From Thermoanaerobacterium xylanolyticum LX-11 (lineage in GTDB: Bacteria > Bacillota > Thermoanaerobacteria > Thermoanaerobacterales > Thermoanaerobacteraceae), in assembly GCF_000189775.2 (NCBI RefSeq), contig NC_015555.1, positions 1,127,001-1,191,000 on the forward strand: a stretch of 64,000 bases of DNA, given 5' to 3'. A model generated the notes under the pieces. It saw nothing but the letters and a program-made list of their open reading frames with translations. It made no database searches and was not told the DNA's origin. Each line of letters opens with the position of its first letter. Position 1 is the first letter of the stretch. Both the position numbers and the translations under genes were made by a program. Below are positions 34,130 to 43,322 of this stretch, in pieces.

Positions 34130-34180
34130 GTCCTTCTATTAATTCATAATATTATTGGATGATTAGTAGGAGGATATTAA

Positions 34181-35482
34181 ATGGCATACCATAAAATAAA
34201 AGATGTACTAAAAGATAGCATTGCTGATGAATTGGGGATTGAGCCAGGTGATACGCTTATATCGATAAATGGCAGTGAAATAACAGATTTAATAGATTAT
34301 AAGTTTCAAATAGCTAATGAAAATATAGAGCTTTTAATAAAAAAGGAAAATGGAGAGGAATATATTTACGAGATTGAGAAAGATTACGATGATGACTTGG
34401 GTCTTATTTTTGAGACAGGGATCATAGATAAGCTAAAACACTGCAGGAATAAGTGTGTTTTTTGTTTTGTTGATCAATTGCCTAAGAATGTAAGGCATAG
34501 TTTGGCTTTCAAAGATGATGATTACCGCTTGTCTTTTTTGCAAGGCAATTTTGTGACGCTTACTAATGTAAGTGATGAAGAATTTTCCAGGATTATAAGT
34601 TATAAGATGTCTCCAATATACTTGTCTGTTCACGCTACAGACGATGAGATCCGCAAAAGGATGATGAGAAACCCAAATGCCGGAGGGATTTTAGACAAGA
34701 TAAAAGAGCTTATTAAAAATGGTATTGAAGTACACTGCCAAGTAGTCTTGTGTCCTGGTCTCAACGACGGGCAAATCCTTGATAAGACTATTGAGGATCT
34801 GTCAAGGCTTTTTCCAGGAGTAAAATCAGTTGCGGTGGTGCCTGTTGGACTTACAGACCATAGAGAAGGGCTTTTTGAGCTTAAAACATTTGATAAAGAA
34901 GGGGCACAAGAGGTATTAGATAAAATATCTAAATGGCAGAAAAGATTGAAAAGCGATATAAAAACATCATTTGTATTTGCAGCGGATGAATTTTACGTTT
35001 TAGCAGACGTAGACATACCTGATTATAATGCGTATGAGAATTTCCCGCAAATTGAAAATGGTGTAGGCCTTATGGCCATGTTTAAAAAGCAGTTTGTAGA
35101 TTACTACAAAAAAATTGGAGATGTGAAGCCTAAAAATAGTTTTTGTGTTATAACGGGAGTGTCAGCATATAAATTTATTAAGGAACTTGTTTATATGCTA
35201 GATAAAAAAGGTGTAGATATTAAAGTCGTTCCAATAATTAATAATTTCTTTGGCAAAAAGATAACTGTTTCAGGTCTTATAACAGGTGGCGATATTATAA
35301 ATCAGTTGAAAGGCAAAATAAATGGTGAAACTTTAATAATACCCGATTCCATGATAAAAGAAGGTACTGACTCATTTTTAGATGATGTGACAATAGATGA
35401 TGTGGAAAAGGAGCTTAATACAAAAGTATTAGTTTCCGAAGTAGATGGCAAAAAATTTATACAAAAGATAATTGGAAGGTGA
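34181..35482 (+). CDS. DUF512 / radical-SAM-like protein with N-terminal PDZ-like domain
   Basis: 433-residue protein: a short PDZ-like segment (SIADELGIEPGDTLISINGSE), a radical SAM-type cluster motif CRNKCVFC (Cys88, Cys92, Cys95), a TIM-barrel-like middle (PIYLSVHATDDEIRKRMMRN) and the DUF512 C-terminal domain. It is conserved in anaerobic Firmicutes immediately upstream of der. The Cx3Cx2C motif predicts an [4Fe-4S] cluster, but reaction and substrate are unknown; a link to ribosome or rRNA biology is suggested only by the der neighbour. SD AGGAGG precedes ATG 34181. Confidence 0.85.
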   Translation: MAYHKIKDVLKDSIADELGIEPGDTLISINGSEITDLIDYKFQIANENIELLIKKENGEEYIYEIEKDYDDDLGLIFETGIIDKLKHCRNKCVFCFVDQLPKNVRHSLAFKDDDYRLSFLQGNFVTLTNVSDEEFSRIISYKMSPIYLSVHATDDEIRKRMMRNPNAGGILDKIKELIKNGIEVHCQVVLCPGLNDGQILDKTIEDLSRLFPGVKSVAVVPVGLTDHREGLFELKTFDKEGAQEVLDKISKWQKRLKSDIKTSFVFAADEFYVLADVDIPDYNAYENFPQIENGVGLMAMFKKQFVDYYKKIGDVKPKNSFCVITGVSAYKFIKELVYMLDKKGVDIKVVPIINNFFGKKITVSGLITGGDIINQLKGKINGETLIIPDSMIKEGTDSFLDDVTIDDVEKELNTKVLVSEVDGKKFIQKIIGR

Positions 35483-35486
35483 TACG

Positions 35487-36806
35487 ATGGCATATCCTAT
35501 GGTAGGAATTGTAGGTAGACCAAATGTTGGGAAATCGACGCTTTTTAATAAGATAACTGGACAGCGCATTTCAATAGTTGAAGATCAACCTGGTGTAACA
35601 AGAGATAGAATTTATTTTGAGACGGAATGGATGGATAAAAGGTTTATATTGGTTGACACAGGAGGGCTTGAGCCAGATTCGGAAGATGAGTTTTTTTCGA
35701 AAATAAAGATGCAAGTTGAAGCTGCTTTAAAAACGGTTGATTTGATTTTATTTGTAATTGATGGAAAAGAAGGCGTAAGTCCTGTTGATGAGGATATAGC
35801 AGCTATGTTGAGGAAATCTCGCAAGAAAGTTTTGCTTGTATTAAACAAAGTTGACAACTTTAAAGAAATGCCTATTAGCTATTATGATTCGATGCGACTT
35901 GGATTTGGAGAGCCAATAGCAATATCAGCATCTAATGGATTAGGCATAGGAGATTTGTTGGATGAAGTCATTGAAAATATACCTGATCATATAGACGAAT
36001 ACGATGAAGAAACTATTAAAATATCTTTTATAGGGAAGCCAAACGTAGGGAAGTCTTCTCTCGTCAATAAGATATTGGGCGAAGAAAGGGCCATCGTCAG
36101 CGACATACCTGGTACTACAAGAGATGCTCTTGACACGTACTTTGAAAAAGATGACAGAAAATACGTCATAATCGATACGGCAGGCATGAGAAAAAAAGGA
36201 AGAATAGAGGATAAGATTGAAAGATACAGCGTTTTGAGGGCTTTAGCTGCAATTGATAGATCTGACATATGCATTCTTGTAATAGATGCTACTGAAGGCC
36301 CTACTGAGCAAGATACCAAAATTGCCGGTTATGCTTTTGAGCAGAATAAAGCAATGATAATTGCGGTAAACAAATGGGATCTCATTGAAAAAGATAATAG
36401 CACCGTAAATGAATATACAAAGCTTATAAGGGAGAAGTTTTCTTTTATGAGTTTTGCTCCAATAACGTATATATCAGCTAAAACCGGACAAAGGTTAAAT
36501 AAGCTTTTTGAACTAATAAATAGCGTTTGGGGAGAGTACAATAAAAGGATTTCTACTGGTACGTTAAACAATGTGATAAGCGAAGCATTGCTTATAAATC
36601 CGCCACCTGCAGAAAAAGGCCGCGTATTAAAAGTATACTACATGACGCAATTTGGCATAAAGCCACCATCGTTTGCGGTATTTGTAAATGATCCAGAGAT
36701 AATGCATTTTTCGTATGTGAGGTTTATAGAGAATACACTGAGAGATAATTTTGGATTTGAAGGCGTGCCATTAAAAATTGAAGTTAGAAAAAAAGGCGAA
36801 AAGTAA
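35487..36806 (+). CDS. der: Ribosome biogenesis GTPase Der
   Basis: 439-residue protein with two tandem GTPase domains, G1 motifs GRPNVGKST (near residue 9) and GKPNVGKSS (near 182), each with DxxG (VDTGG, IDTAG) and NKxD motifs (LNKVDN, NKWD), and a C-terminal KH-like domain ending in IEVRKKGEK. It is essential for 50S maturation. ATG 35487 follows GGAAGGTGAT; a longer in-frame start at 35472 is inside the DUF512 gene and precedes the SD. Confidence 0.97.
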   Translation: MAYPMVGIVGRPNVGKSTLFNKITGQRISIVEDQPGVTRDRIYFETEWMDKRFILVDTGGLEPDSEDEFFSKIKMQVEAALKTVDLILFVIDGKEGVSPVDEDIAAMLRKSRKKVLLVLNKVDNFKEMPISYYDSMRLGFGEPIAISASNGLGIGDLLDEVIENIPDHIDEYDEETIKISFIGKPNVGKSSLVNKILGEERAIVSDIPGTTRDALDTYFEKDDRKYVIIDTAGMRKKGRIEDKIERYSVLRALAAIDRSDICILVIDATEGPTEQDTKIAGYAFEQNKAMIIAVNKWDLIEKDNSTVNEYTKLIREKFSFMSFAPITYISAKTGQRLNKLFELINSVWGEYNKRISTGTLNNVISEALLINPPPAEKGRVLKVYYMTQFGIKPPSFAVFVNDPEIMHFSYVRFIENTLRDNFGFEGVPLKIEVRKKGEK

Positions 36807-36822
36807 AGGAGGTGAATCTACG

Positions 36823-37419
36823 GTGAAGATAGCATTAGTCGCTATACTTGCCTATTTAATTGGGTCGTTTAACAGTGCTTATTTTTTTACTAATTTTATC
36901 AAAAAAACCGATATAAGAAAGTACGGCAGTGGAAATGCTGGGGCTACAAACGTCATGAGGGTTCTTGGATTTAAAGTCGCTTTTTTTGTATTTTTATTTG
37001 ATGTATTAAAAGGAGTTTTAGCTGTACTTCTTGGTAGGTTTATTGCTGGGAATATAGGTGGCTATGTTGCAGGAATCGCAGTAGTGATGGGGCACAATTG
37101 GCCTGTTTTCTTGGGATTTAAAGGTGGTAAAGGAGTAGCTACAAGCTTTGGAGCTATTGTAACCATAAGTCCTGTCATTGCGGTTTTGTCGCTTATAATA
37201 GGAATTGCTATTATCACTATCAGCAAATATGTTTCGCTTGGTTCTATAATAGGAGCAGTTTCATTTCTACTATTTAATATTATTTATTACAAATCATCTA
37301 ATATGTTGGTATTTGCAATACTGATTACATCAATGGCTGTGTTTCAGCACAGAGCGAATATAAAACGATTACTCAATGGAACTGAATCGAAATTTGGACA
37401 AAAAACAAATATAAAGTAA
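36823..37419 (+). CDS. plsY: Glycerol-3-phosphate acyltransferase PlsY
   Basis: 198-residue integral membrane enzyme, five or more membrane helices, that acylates glycerol-3-phosphate from acyl-phosphate, the first step of phospholipid synthesis. The three PlsY motifs are visible: [19 protein letters not shown] and [16 protein letters not shown] 36823 lies ten bases after AAAGGAGGTGA; earlier in-frame starts fall inside der. gpsA, which makes its substrate, follows in 14 bases. Confidence 0.95.
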   Translation: MKIALVAILAYLIGSFNSAYFFTNFIKKTDIRKYGSGNAGATNVMRVLGFKVAFFVFLFDVLKGVLAVLLGRFIAGNIGGYVAGIAVVMGHNWPVFLGFKGGKGVATSFGAIVTISPVIAVLSLIIGIAIITISKYVSLGSIIGAVSFLLFNIIYYKSSNMLVFAILITSMAVFQHRANIKRLLNGTESKFGQKTNIK

Positions 37420-37433
37420 AGAGGGATTTACAA

Positions 37434-38426
37434 ATGGACATTGCAGTATTAGGAGCAGGCAGTTGGGGAACAGCAATGGCGATTCATTTGGATTCTATGA
37501 ATCACAATGTTTGCATGTGGACAAGGGATCAAAAGCAAATGGAAGAAATCAAAAAAACGGGCTATAATAGAAAGTACCTTGATGCAAAATTGCCGAAAAG
37601 CATTGATATAACTACTGACATGAGTCATGCAGTTAAAAACAAGAAAATAATAGTTTTAGCAGTTCCCTCACATGCAGTAAGATATGTGGTAGAAATGATA
37701 AAAGGGTTAATTGACAAGTCGGCAATAATTGTAAATTTAGCAAAGGGTCTTGAAACTTCCAGTTTAAAAAGGATGTCTCAGGTTATACAAGAGATAGTGG
37801 ATAATCCAGTTGTTGTGCTTTCTGGACCAAGCCATGCAGAGGAAGTCTGTAGGCACATACCTACAGCATGTGTTATTTCATCAAGCGATATAAATGCATG
37901 TGAATATGTGCAAGATGTAATGATGGATGAAAATTTCAGGTTGTATATAAATAAAGACTTGATAGGTGTTGAATTAGGTGGATCTCTTAAAAATATCATT
38001 GCATTAGGTGCTGGCATATCAGACGGGCTTGGTTTTGGGGATAATACTAAGGCTGCACTTATGACAAGAGGACTTGCTGAAATCACTCGTTTAGGCGTTG
38101 CATTAGGTTCCGATCCACTTACATTTTTGGGATTGACAGGCATGGGAGATCTTATTGTAACATGTACAAGCATGTATTCCCGCAACAGAAAGGCTGGCAT
38201 AAAAATAGGGCAAGGCAAATCATTAGACGAAGCATTAAATGAAATCGGAATGGTTGTAGAAGGCGTTAATACGACGAAATCAGCTTATGAACTTTCTAAA
38301 ATTCATAACATTGAGATGCCAATAACTAATGAAATTTATTCGATACTATTTGAAGGTAAAAATCCCAGGGAAGCTGTATATTCATTGATGACACGCAATA
38401 AGAAGCATGAGATGGAGGGCATATAA
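37434..38426 (+). CDS. gpsA: NAD(P)H-dependent glycerol-3-phosphate dehydrogenase
   Basis: 330-residue enzyme reducing dihydroxyacetone phosphate to sn-glycerol-3-phosphate for PlsY. N-terminal Rossmann motif [21 protein letters not shown], the catalytic-Lys segment [20 protein letters not shown] and [13 protein letters not shown] identify GpsA. SD AGAGGGA precedes ATG 37434. Its stop codon lies inside a terminator stem. Confidence 0.97.
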   Translation: MDIAVLGAGSWGTAMAIHLDSMNHNVCMWTRDQKQMEEIKKTGYNRKYLDAKLPKSIDITTDMSHAVKNKKIIVLAVPSHAVRYVVEMIKGLIDKSAIIVNLAKGLETSSLKRMSQVIQEIVDNPVVVLSGPSHAEEVCRHIPTACVISSSDINACEYVQDVMMDENFRLYINKDLIGVELGGSLKNIIALGAGISDGLGFGDNTKAALMTRGLAEITRLGVALGSDPLTFLGLTGMGDLIVTCTSMYSRNRKAGIKIGQGKSLDEALNEIGMVVEGVNTTKSAYELSKIHNIEMPITNEIYSILFEGKNPREAVYSLMTRNKKHEMEGI

Positions 38427-38444
38427 AATTGTGTCCTCTTTTTT
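38415..38444 (+). terminator. Rho-independent terminator overlapping the gpsA stop
   Basis: GAGGGCA-type left arm (38415-38421) pairs over seven positions with TGTCCTC (38432-38438, one G-U), followed by at least six T. Confidence 0.75.
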
Positions 38445-38527
38445 ATTCATAATTGTCTATTTCCCTCATATATATGTAGTGTTAAAGTATAAAAACTATA
38501 TTTATCTTTAAGAAGGAGGGAAATGAT

Positions 38528-40006
38528 GTGGAAAATTACGATATTTATAAGGATATAGCAGAAAGAACAGAAGGCGATATATACATAGGCGTCGTAGGTC
38601 CTGTTCGTACTGGGAAATCAACATTTATAAAGAGATTTATGGATATATTGGTATTGCCGAATATCGACAATTTAAACCTTAAAGAGAGAGTCCAGGATGA
38701 GTTGCCTCAAAGCGCAGCAGGTAAAACAATAATGACTACGGAGCCTAAATTTGTACCGGAGAAAGCGGTAGAAATTTCACTAAACGAAAACACCAGCTTC
38801 AGTGTAAGATTAGTGGATTGCGTAGGATACATGGTTAAAGGTGCAATGGGATATTTAGAAGGCGATAAACCGAGAATGGTTACTACTCCATGGTATGACT
38901 ATGAAATTCCATTTGAAGAAGCTGCTGAAATAGGAACTAAAAAAGTAATAAATGACCATTCAACAATTGGATTGGTCGTGACGACAGATGGCAGCATTAC
39001 AGAGATACCAAGAGATAATTATGTAGAATCAGAGGAAAGAGTTGTAAAAGAGTTAAAAGAAATACATAAACCATTTATAATATTACTGAATTCCACACAT
39101 CCAGATGACGCCGACACAGTTAAATTAGCAAAAGAAATGGAAATGAAGTACGACGTGCCAGTGGTTGTAGTAAATGTTCTTAAGATGAGTATGGCTGATA
39201 TTAAAAATATACTTGAAAAAGTGCTTTATGAATTTCCAATTACAGAGCTTAATATTGATCTGCCAAGATGGGTGGATGTACTTGAAAATGAGCACTGGCT
39301 AAAACAAAGCATAATGAGTACAGTTAAACAAAGTATAGATGAGTTATTTAGATTGAGGGATATAAAAAAGACAGTTGATGCCATAAAGTCCAATGAACAC
39401 ATGGCTGATGTAGTGATTAAAAAGATAGATCCAGGTGAAGGCATTGCGGACATAGAAGCAAAGACAAAGGAAGGCCTTTTCTTTAAAATATTAAGTGATG
39501 AATGCGGTCTTGAAATACGCGGTGACAGAGATCTTATGAAAATGATGAAAGAGTTATCATACGCAAAGGCTGAGTACGATAAATTAAAGGATGCCATTGA
39601 AGATGCTAAGAAAAAAGGCGTAGGTGTTGTTCCTGCCAGCATAGATAACATGGAATTTGAAAAGCCAGAGATAGTAAGACAGGGTGGCAGCTTCGCTGTA
39701 AGGCTTAAAGCATCTGCACCTTCCCTTCACATATTCAGAACGGATGTTACAACTGAAGTATCGCCAATCGTCGGCACAGAAAAGCAAAGTGAAGATTTCG
39801 TTAAATACATTACAGAACAGTTTGAAAATGATCCGGATAAAATCTGGGAATCAAATATATTCGGGAAATCTCTAAGCGATCTTGTAAAAGAAGGGATGCA
39901 AAACAAGCTTGGCAAGATTCCAGACAATGTAAGCATGAGGCTAAGGGATACGCTTGAGCGAATTGTCAATGATGGAGGTGGCGGCATAATCTGCATCATA
40001 TTGTGA
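38528..40006 (+). CDS. spoIVA: Stage IV sporulation protein A (coat morphogenetic ATPase)
   Basis: 492-residue cytoskeletal ATPase that polymerises on the forespore outer membrane and founds the spore coat. Walker A VVGPVRTGKST has Lys30 at the same position as in B. subtilis. DCVGYMVKGAMGY, TDGSITEIPRDNYVESEERV and the C-terminal GGGGIICIIL, which is needed for membrane targeting through SpoVM, are all intact. GTG 38528 is behind GAAGGAGGG. A loosely sigma-E-like pair (TCATATA at 38466, AGTATAAA at 38486) lies upstream but is not convincing. Confidence 0.96.
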   Translation: MENYDIYKDIAERTEGDIYIGVVGPVRTGKSTFIKRFMDILVLPNIDNLNLKERVQDELPQSAAGKTIMTTEPKFVPEKAVEISLNENTSFSVRLVDCVGYMVKGAMGYLEGDKPRMVTTPWYDYEIPFEEAAEIGTKKVINDHSTIGLVVTTDGSITEIPRDNYVESEERVVKELKEIHKPFIILLNSTHPDDADTVKLAKEMEMKYDVPVVVVNVLKMSMADIKNILEKVLYEFPITELNIDLPRWVDVLENEHWLKQSIMSTVKQSIDELFRLRDIKKTVDAIKSNEHMADVVIKKIDPGEGIADIEAKTKEGLFFKILSDECGLEIRGDRDLMKMMKELSYAKAEYDKLKDAIEDAKKKGVGVVPASIDNMEFEKPEIVRQGGSFAVRLKASAPSLHIFRTDVTTEVSPIVGTEKQSEDFVKYITEQFENDPDKIWESNIFGKSLSDLVKEGMQNKLGKIPDNVSMRLRDTLERIVNDGGGGIICIIL

Positions 40007-40009
40007 TAC

Positions 40010-40038
40010 TTGATTTTTTAAACATTACGTTTTATAAT
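40010..40038 (+). promoter_or_regulatory. Sigma-A promoter of tRNA-Pro
   Basis: TTGATT (40010-40015), 17 bases, TATAAT (40033-40038); the predicted start is about eight bases before the tRNA 5' end. Confidence 0.7.
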
Positions 40039-40053
40039 ACTATTGTAAGATGT

Positions 40054-40129
40054 CTGGGTGTGGCGCAGTTGGTAGCGCGCCAGAATGGGGTTCTGGAGGT
40101 CGCTGGTTCAAATCCAGTCACTCAGACCA
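40054..40129 (+). tRNA. tRNA-Pro (anticodon GGG)
   Basis: Full cloverleaf: acceptor CTGGGTG with CACTCAG (one G-U), D stem GCGC/GCGC with loop AGTTGGTA, anticodon stem CCAGA/TCTGG with loop ATGGGGT (anticodon 40087-40089 GGG, reading CCC/CCU), T stem GCTGG/CCAGT with loop TTCAAAT, discriminator A and encoded CCA. The C1-G72 pair is typical of bacterial tRNA-Pro. Confidence 0.93.
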
Positions 40130-40219
40130 TTACTTACAGTCATGCGGGTTTTAAGAGTTATCCACAGGACAAAAAATAAAATGGTCAATATAAAATACAA
40201 AAACATATTTGAAATTACT

Positions 40220-40250
40220 TAACCACTCGACTAAAGGAGTGGTTATTTTG
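40220..40250 (+). terminator. Terminator hairpin between tRNA-Pro and the M48 gene
   Basis: TAACCACTC / GAGTGGTTA, nine pairs, eight-base loop, followed by TTTTG. It also lies at the 3' side of the minus-strand M48 gene, where the opposite strand shows a weaker T-rich tail, so it may serve both directions. Confidence 0.65.
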
Positions 40251-40272
40251 TTGCTTAATATGGAATTTGTTT

Positions 40273-41499
40273 TTATATCTTAGATTTTTCAACAGTCCTT
40301 ATTCTGTTCATGGCACTGGGGTGCGTATAAGAAAACCACTCGATGAATTTTGGAGGTTCTACATCGGATAAGCTTTTTTCTGCTAAATCTACCTGCAACT
40401 TGATCACTGCATTTTTATCATGAAGGTATTGGACGGAAAGCAAATCAGCTTGTCTTTCCATTTGCCTTGATACAAAATTTTGAATTGGATTTGTATCAAA
40501 ATTGACAAGCAACATAAAAAGATAAAACACTGAGATTATATAGGGACTATATCTGAGGCTTTGCGCTTTGATGATACTCGTTTTTAAAAGAATATTGAAT
40601 ATAAAGAATATTATAAAGATCCCAAATGAACCAATTATTATGCTCTTTAAAACGTGATTTTCTTTCCAATGGGCGGCTTCGTGGGCAATTACAGCTTTTA
40701 TTTCGTTCTGCGGATATTTTTTTAGCAGCGTATCGTAAAGGACTATTTTACTTGTGCTGCCAAAACCATAGAAATATGCATTTGCAAGTGTCGTTCGCCT
40801 GCTGGCATCCATTTCTTCGACTCTGTCAATTTTTATTCCTGCGTTTTTTGATATGTCATTTACCATGCTAAGGATAGTTGGATCTGTAATAGGTGTAAAT
40901 TTATTGAACATAGGTGCTATAAAAGACGGCCAAATAAAATTTTGCAAAAATAACATAGCAGTAAGAAATATGGATGCATATACCCACCAAGTTTTTTGAA
41001 ATTTATTTATAGCAAAGAATAGCAAAACTATTCCTACGCTGGATAGAACAATATCTATTAGCGAGTTTTTAATGTAATCTAACCACCATGATTGAATTGT
41101 TTGCACGGAGAATCCCCATTTTACTTGTAGTCTGTATGAATAGAAACTAAATGGCAGTGATAACAACTTTAAAATTATCCACAATAATAGAAAAAAGATG
41201 AATACACTTAGATAATAATGCTTTCCACTAATTCTTTCACATATTTTTGATAATTTAATTGAGAGTCCGCCAAAAACAAACCAAAGCAAAAAAATCAATT
41301 GAACTAAAAAAGAAGAAATATACAATAATCTATTTTCTTTGTGGTATGGGATAGATTTTTCTACTGTATAGTGTGAAAAAAATTTATATACGTCTTGAGA
41401 TACGATATTAGGTGTAAGTGTGTAATATATGTACAAAGATGAAAATAACAATGCGACAAACGTCAGCAAAAACCATATTTTATTAAACTTTACGTACAA
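40273..41499 (-). CDS. M48 family membrane metallopeptidase (CAAX protease 1/Ste24-like)
   Basis: About 408-residue membrane protease with some seven hydrophobic segments, the zinc motif HEAAH in VIAHEAAHWKENH and a downstream glutamate region (SRQMERQADLLSVQYL) for the third ligand. This is the M48A layout of Ste24-type enzymes, which cleave membrane-associated peptides; the bacterial substrates are unknown. I place the start at TTG 41499, four bases after GGTGAT; GTG 41508 overlaps that SD. It is transcribed against its neighbours from a 130-base divergent gap. Confidence 0.88.
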   Translation of the reverse strand: MYVKFNKIWFLLTFVALLFSSLYIYYTLTPNIVSQDVYKFFSHYTVEKSIPYHKENRLLYISSFLVQLIFLLWFVFGGLSIKLSKICERISGKHYYLSVFIFFLLLWIILKLLSLPFSFYSYRLQVKWGFSVQTIQSWWLDYIKNSLIDIVLSSVGIVLLFFAINKFQKTWWVYASIFLTAMLFLQNFIWPSFIAPMFNKFTPITDPTILSMVNDISKNAGIKIDRVEEMDASRRTTLANAYFYGFGSTSKIVLYDTLLKKYPQNEIKAVIAHEAAHWKENHVLKSIIIGSFGIFIIFFIFNILLKTSIIKAQSLRYSPYIISVFYLFMLLVNFDTNPIQNFVSRQMERQADLLSVQYLHDKNAVIKLQVDLAEKSLSDVEPPKFIEWFSYTHPSAMNRIRTVEKSKI

Positions 41500-41594
41500 T
41501 CTAATCACCTCTTTCTACAGATTATTACCATGAATATATTATATTATATGCAAAGATGGATTTAAAATTATTTTACTTTATTTTGGCATGTATG

Positions 41595-41603
41595 TGCTAT
41601 AAT
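41595..41603 (+). promoter_or_regulatory. Extended -10 promoter of the radical SAM gene
   Basis: TGCTATAAT (TG at 41595, hexamer 41598-41603) with a weak TTTACT at 41572 as -35 at long spacing; 32 bases before the start codon. The divergent gap (41509-41634) holds nothing else I can support. Confidence 0.5.
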
Positions 41604-41634
41604 TAAGATAGATTTATCATTGGAAGGTGCAATA

Positions 41635-43311
41635 ATGAAGACATTATTGGTGGCATTAAACGCTAAATACTATCATACAAATTTAGCCATAAGAAATATT
41701 AAGCTGTATTGCAATTCTATGGACATCCAGCTTTTAGAAATGACCATAAATGATGATTTGGATTTAATTTTATATAATATCCTAAATAAAAGGCCTGATG
41801 TCATTGGATTCTCGTGCTATATATGGAATATAGATAAAGTGCTGAAGCTTTGTGAATACATAAAAAAGGTCAATAAAGATATTTTAATAGTTCTTGGAGG
41901 ACCTGAAGTATCTTTTGATTTAGATGATTTATTGAAAATTGGTGTTGCAGATTTTATTGTGTTAGGCGAAGGGGAAGCAACTTTCAAGAATCTTCTACAA
42001 AAAATCCATAATGGCGAAAATGTGTATGACTTAAATGGCATAAGTTATATGAAGGATGGAAAAGTAATATCAAGAGAAAATACTGATTATGTTTGCTTGG
42101 ATGATATTCCATTTCCTTATGATGGGGAGGATATTTCCAATAAGCTTGTGTATTATGAGACATCCAGAGGGTGTCCTTTTAGATGTTCTTATTGCTTATC
42201 ATCTCTTGATAATAAGTTGAGATATGCCAGCATTGAAAAAGTCAGAGATGATTTAGAGAAGCTGACAAACATGGGCGCAAAAATTGTAAAGCTTATTGAC
42301 AGATCTTTTGACAGCAATATAAAAAGAGCGGTAGAAATATTAGACATAATAAGAGGTTTGAGGAGCGACACAGTATTTCATTGTGAAGTTAATCCTGAAT
42401 TAGTCAATGAAGTATTTATAAATAGCTTAAAAGGCATAGAAGACAGAATTCAATTTGAAGTAGGCATACAGACGACTAACAAGGAAACTTTAAAGAACGT
42501 GTCGAGAAATCCAGACGTTAGTGGTGCATTAAATGGCATAAAACTTATCATCAATGCAGGTGTAAAGGTGCATGTAGATCTAATCGCTGGATTGCCTGGC
42601 GATGACTTTGATTCGATTGTAAAATCTTTTAACGACGTATATAAGTTAAATCCTGATGAAATTCAGTTGGGCTTTTTAAAGCTTCTAAAAGGGACCAGAA
42701 TTAGAAAAAACAAAGATATCTATGGCATCAAATATAAAAGTGATCCACCGTATGAAGTTCTGATGACCAATACAATATCTTACATGGAGCTGTATGAGCT
42801 TAAAAATATCGCTTTCTTATTAGATAAGTATTACAATTCTGGGAAATTTAAAATGTCATTAAGATTTTTGCTTGATTTTTTTAAAGATCCATTTGAATTG
42901 TACAGCCGTTTGAATTGTTTTTGGGAAGAAAACGGATTTTATGGGAAAAAGCATTCTTTAAATGATTTATTTGATATTATTTATAGATTTGCCCTTTCGG
43001 GAGGTGTAGATACTGATTATTTTAAAGATTATTTAAGGTTTGACTATTTGTACTCTACTAACAATAAGGCATATCCTGATTGCCTTAAAGAGGATAAAAA
43101 AGTACCAGATGAAGTAAAATCATTGTTGCGGAATGATGAATGGTTAAAGCGCAATCTACCGGCAGCAATTGGTATGTCTAACTCTGAAAAAAATAAGAAT
43201 CTCTCTATAGGCTTTTTTAAGCATGATGTTTTAAATATAGAAGGAGGAAATGTGTACATAACCTTCCTTCACTGTGATGATAAAACATATTATGCAAAAA
43301 TAAATGTTTAA
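41635..43311 (+). CDS. B12-binding-domain radical SAM protein (DUF4080 type)
   Basis: 558-residue protein. An N-terminal cobalamin-binding-like Rossmann domain (IGFSCYIWNIDKV, ILIVLGGPEVSFD, LGEGEATF) precedes a radical SAM domain with CPFRCSYC (Cys180, Cys184, Cys187). Then come FHCEVNPELV and FEVGIQTTNKETL, typical of the Elp3/MiaB-like barrel, and a C-terminal DUF4080-like region. The substrate is unknown; relatives modify tRNA, lipids or small metabolites. ATG 41635 follows GGAAGGTG; an in-frame GGA-rich extension upstream has no support. It ends 11 bases before the GDPD gene, so they share a transcript. Confidence 0.87.
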   Translation: MKTLLVALNAKYYHTNLAIRNIKLYCNSMDIQLLEMTINDDLDLILYNILNKRPDVIGFSCYIWNIDKVLKLCEYIKKVNKDILIVLGGPEVSFDLDDLLKIGVADFIVLGEGEATFKNLLQKIHNGENVYDLNGISYMKDGKVISRENTDYVCLDDIPFPYDGEDISNKLVYYETSRGCPFRCSYCLSSLDNKLRYASIEKVRDDLEKLTNMGAKIVKLIDRSFDSNIKRAVEILDIIRGLRSDTVFHCEVNPELVNEVFINSLKGIEDRIQFEVGIQTTNKETLKNVSRNPDVSGALNGIKLIINAGVKVHVDLIAGLPGDDFDSIVKSFNDVYKLNPDEIQLGFLKLLKGTRIRKNKDIYGIKYKSDPPYEVLMTNTISYMELYELKNIAFLLDKYYNSGKFKMSLRFLLDFFKDPFELYSRLNCFWEENGFYGKKHSLNDLFDIIYRFALSGGVDTDYFKDYLRFDYLYSTNNKAYPDCLKEDKKVPDEVKSLLRNDEWLKRNLPAAIGMSNSEKNKNLSIGFFKHDVLNIEGGNVYITFLHCDDKTYYAKINV

Positions 43312-43322
43312 GGTGGGGTAGT

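Noticed and set aside
38466-38493. Sigma-E-like promoter upstream of spoIVA (TCATATA, 13 bases, AGTATAAA)
   Set aside because: The -10 matches the sigma-E pattern poorly; expected from biology but not supportable from sequence alone.
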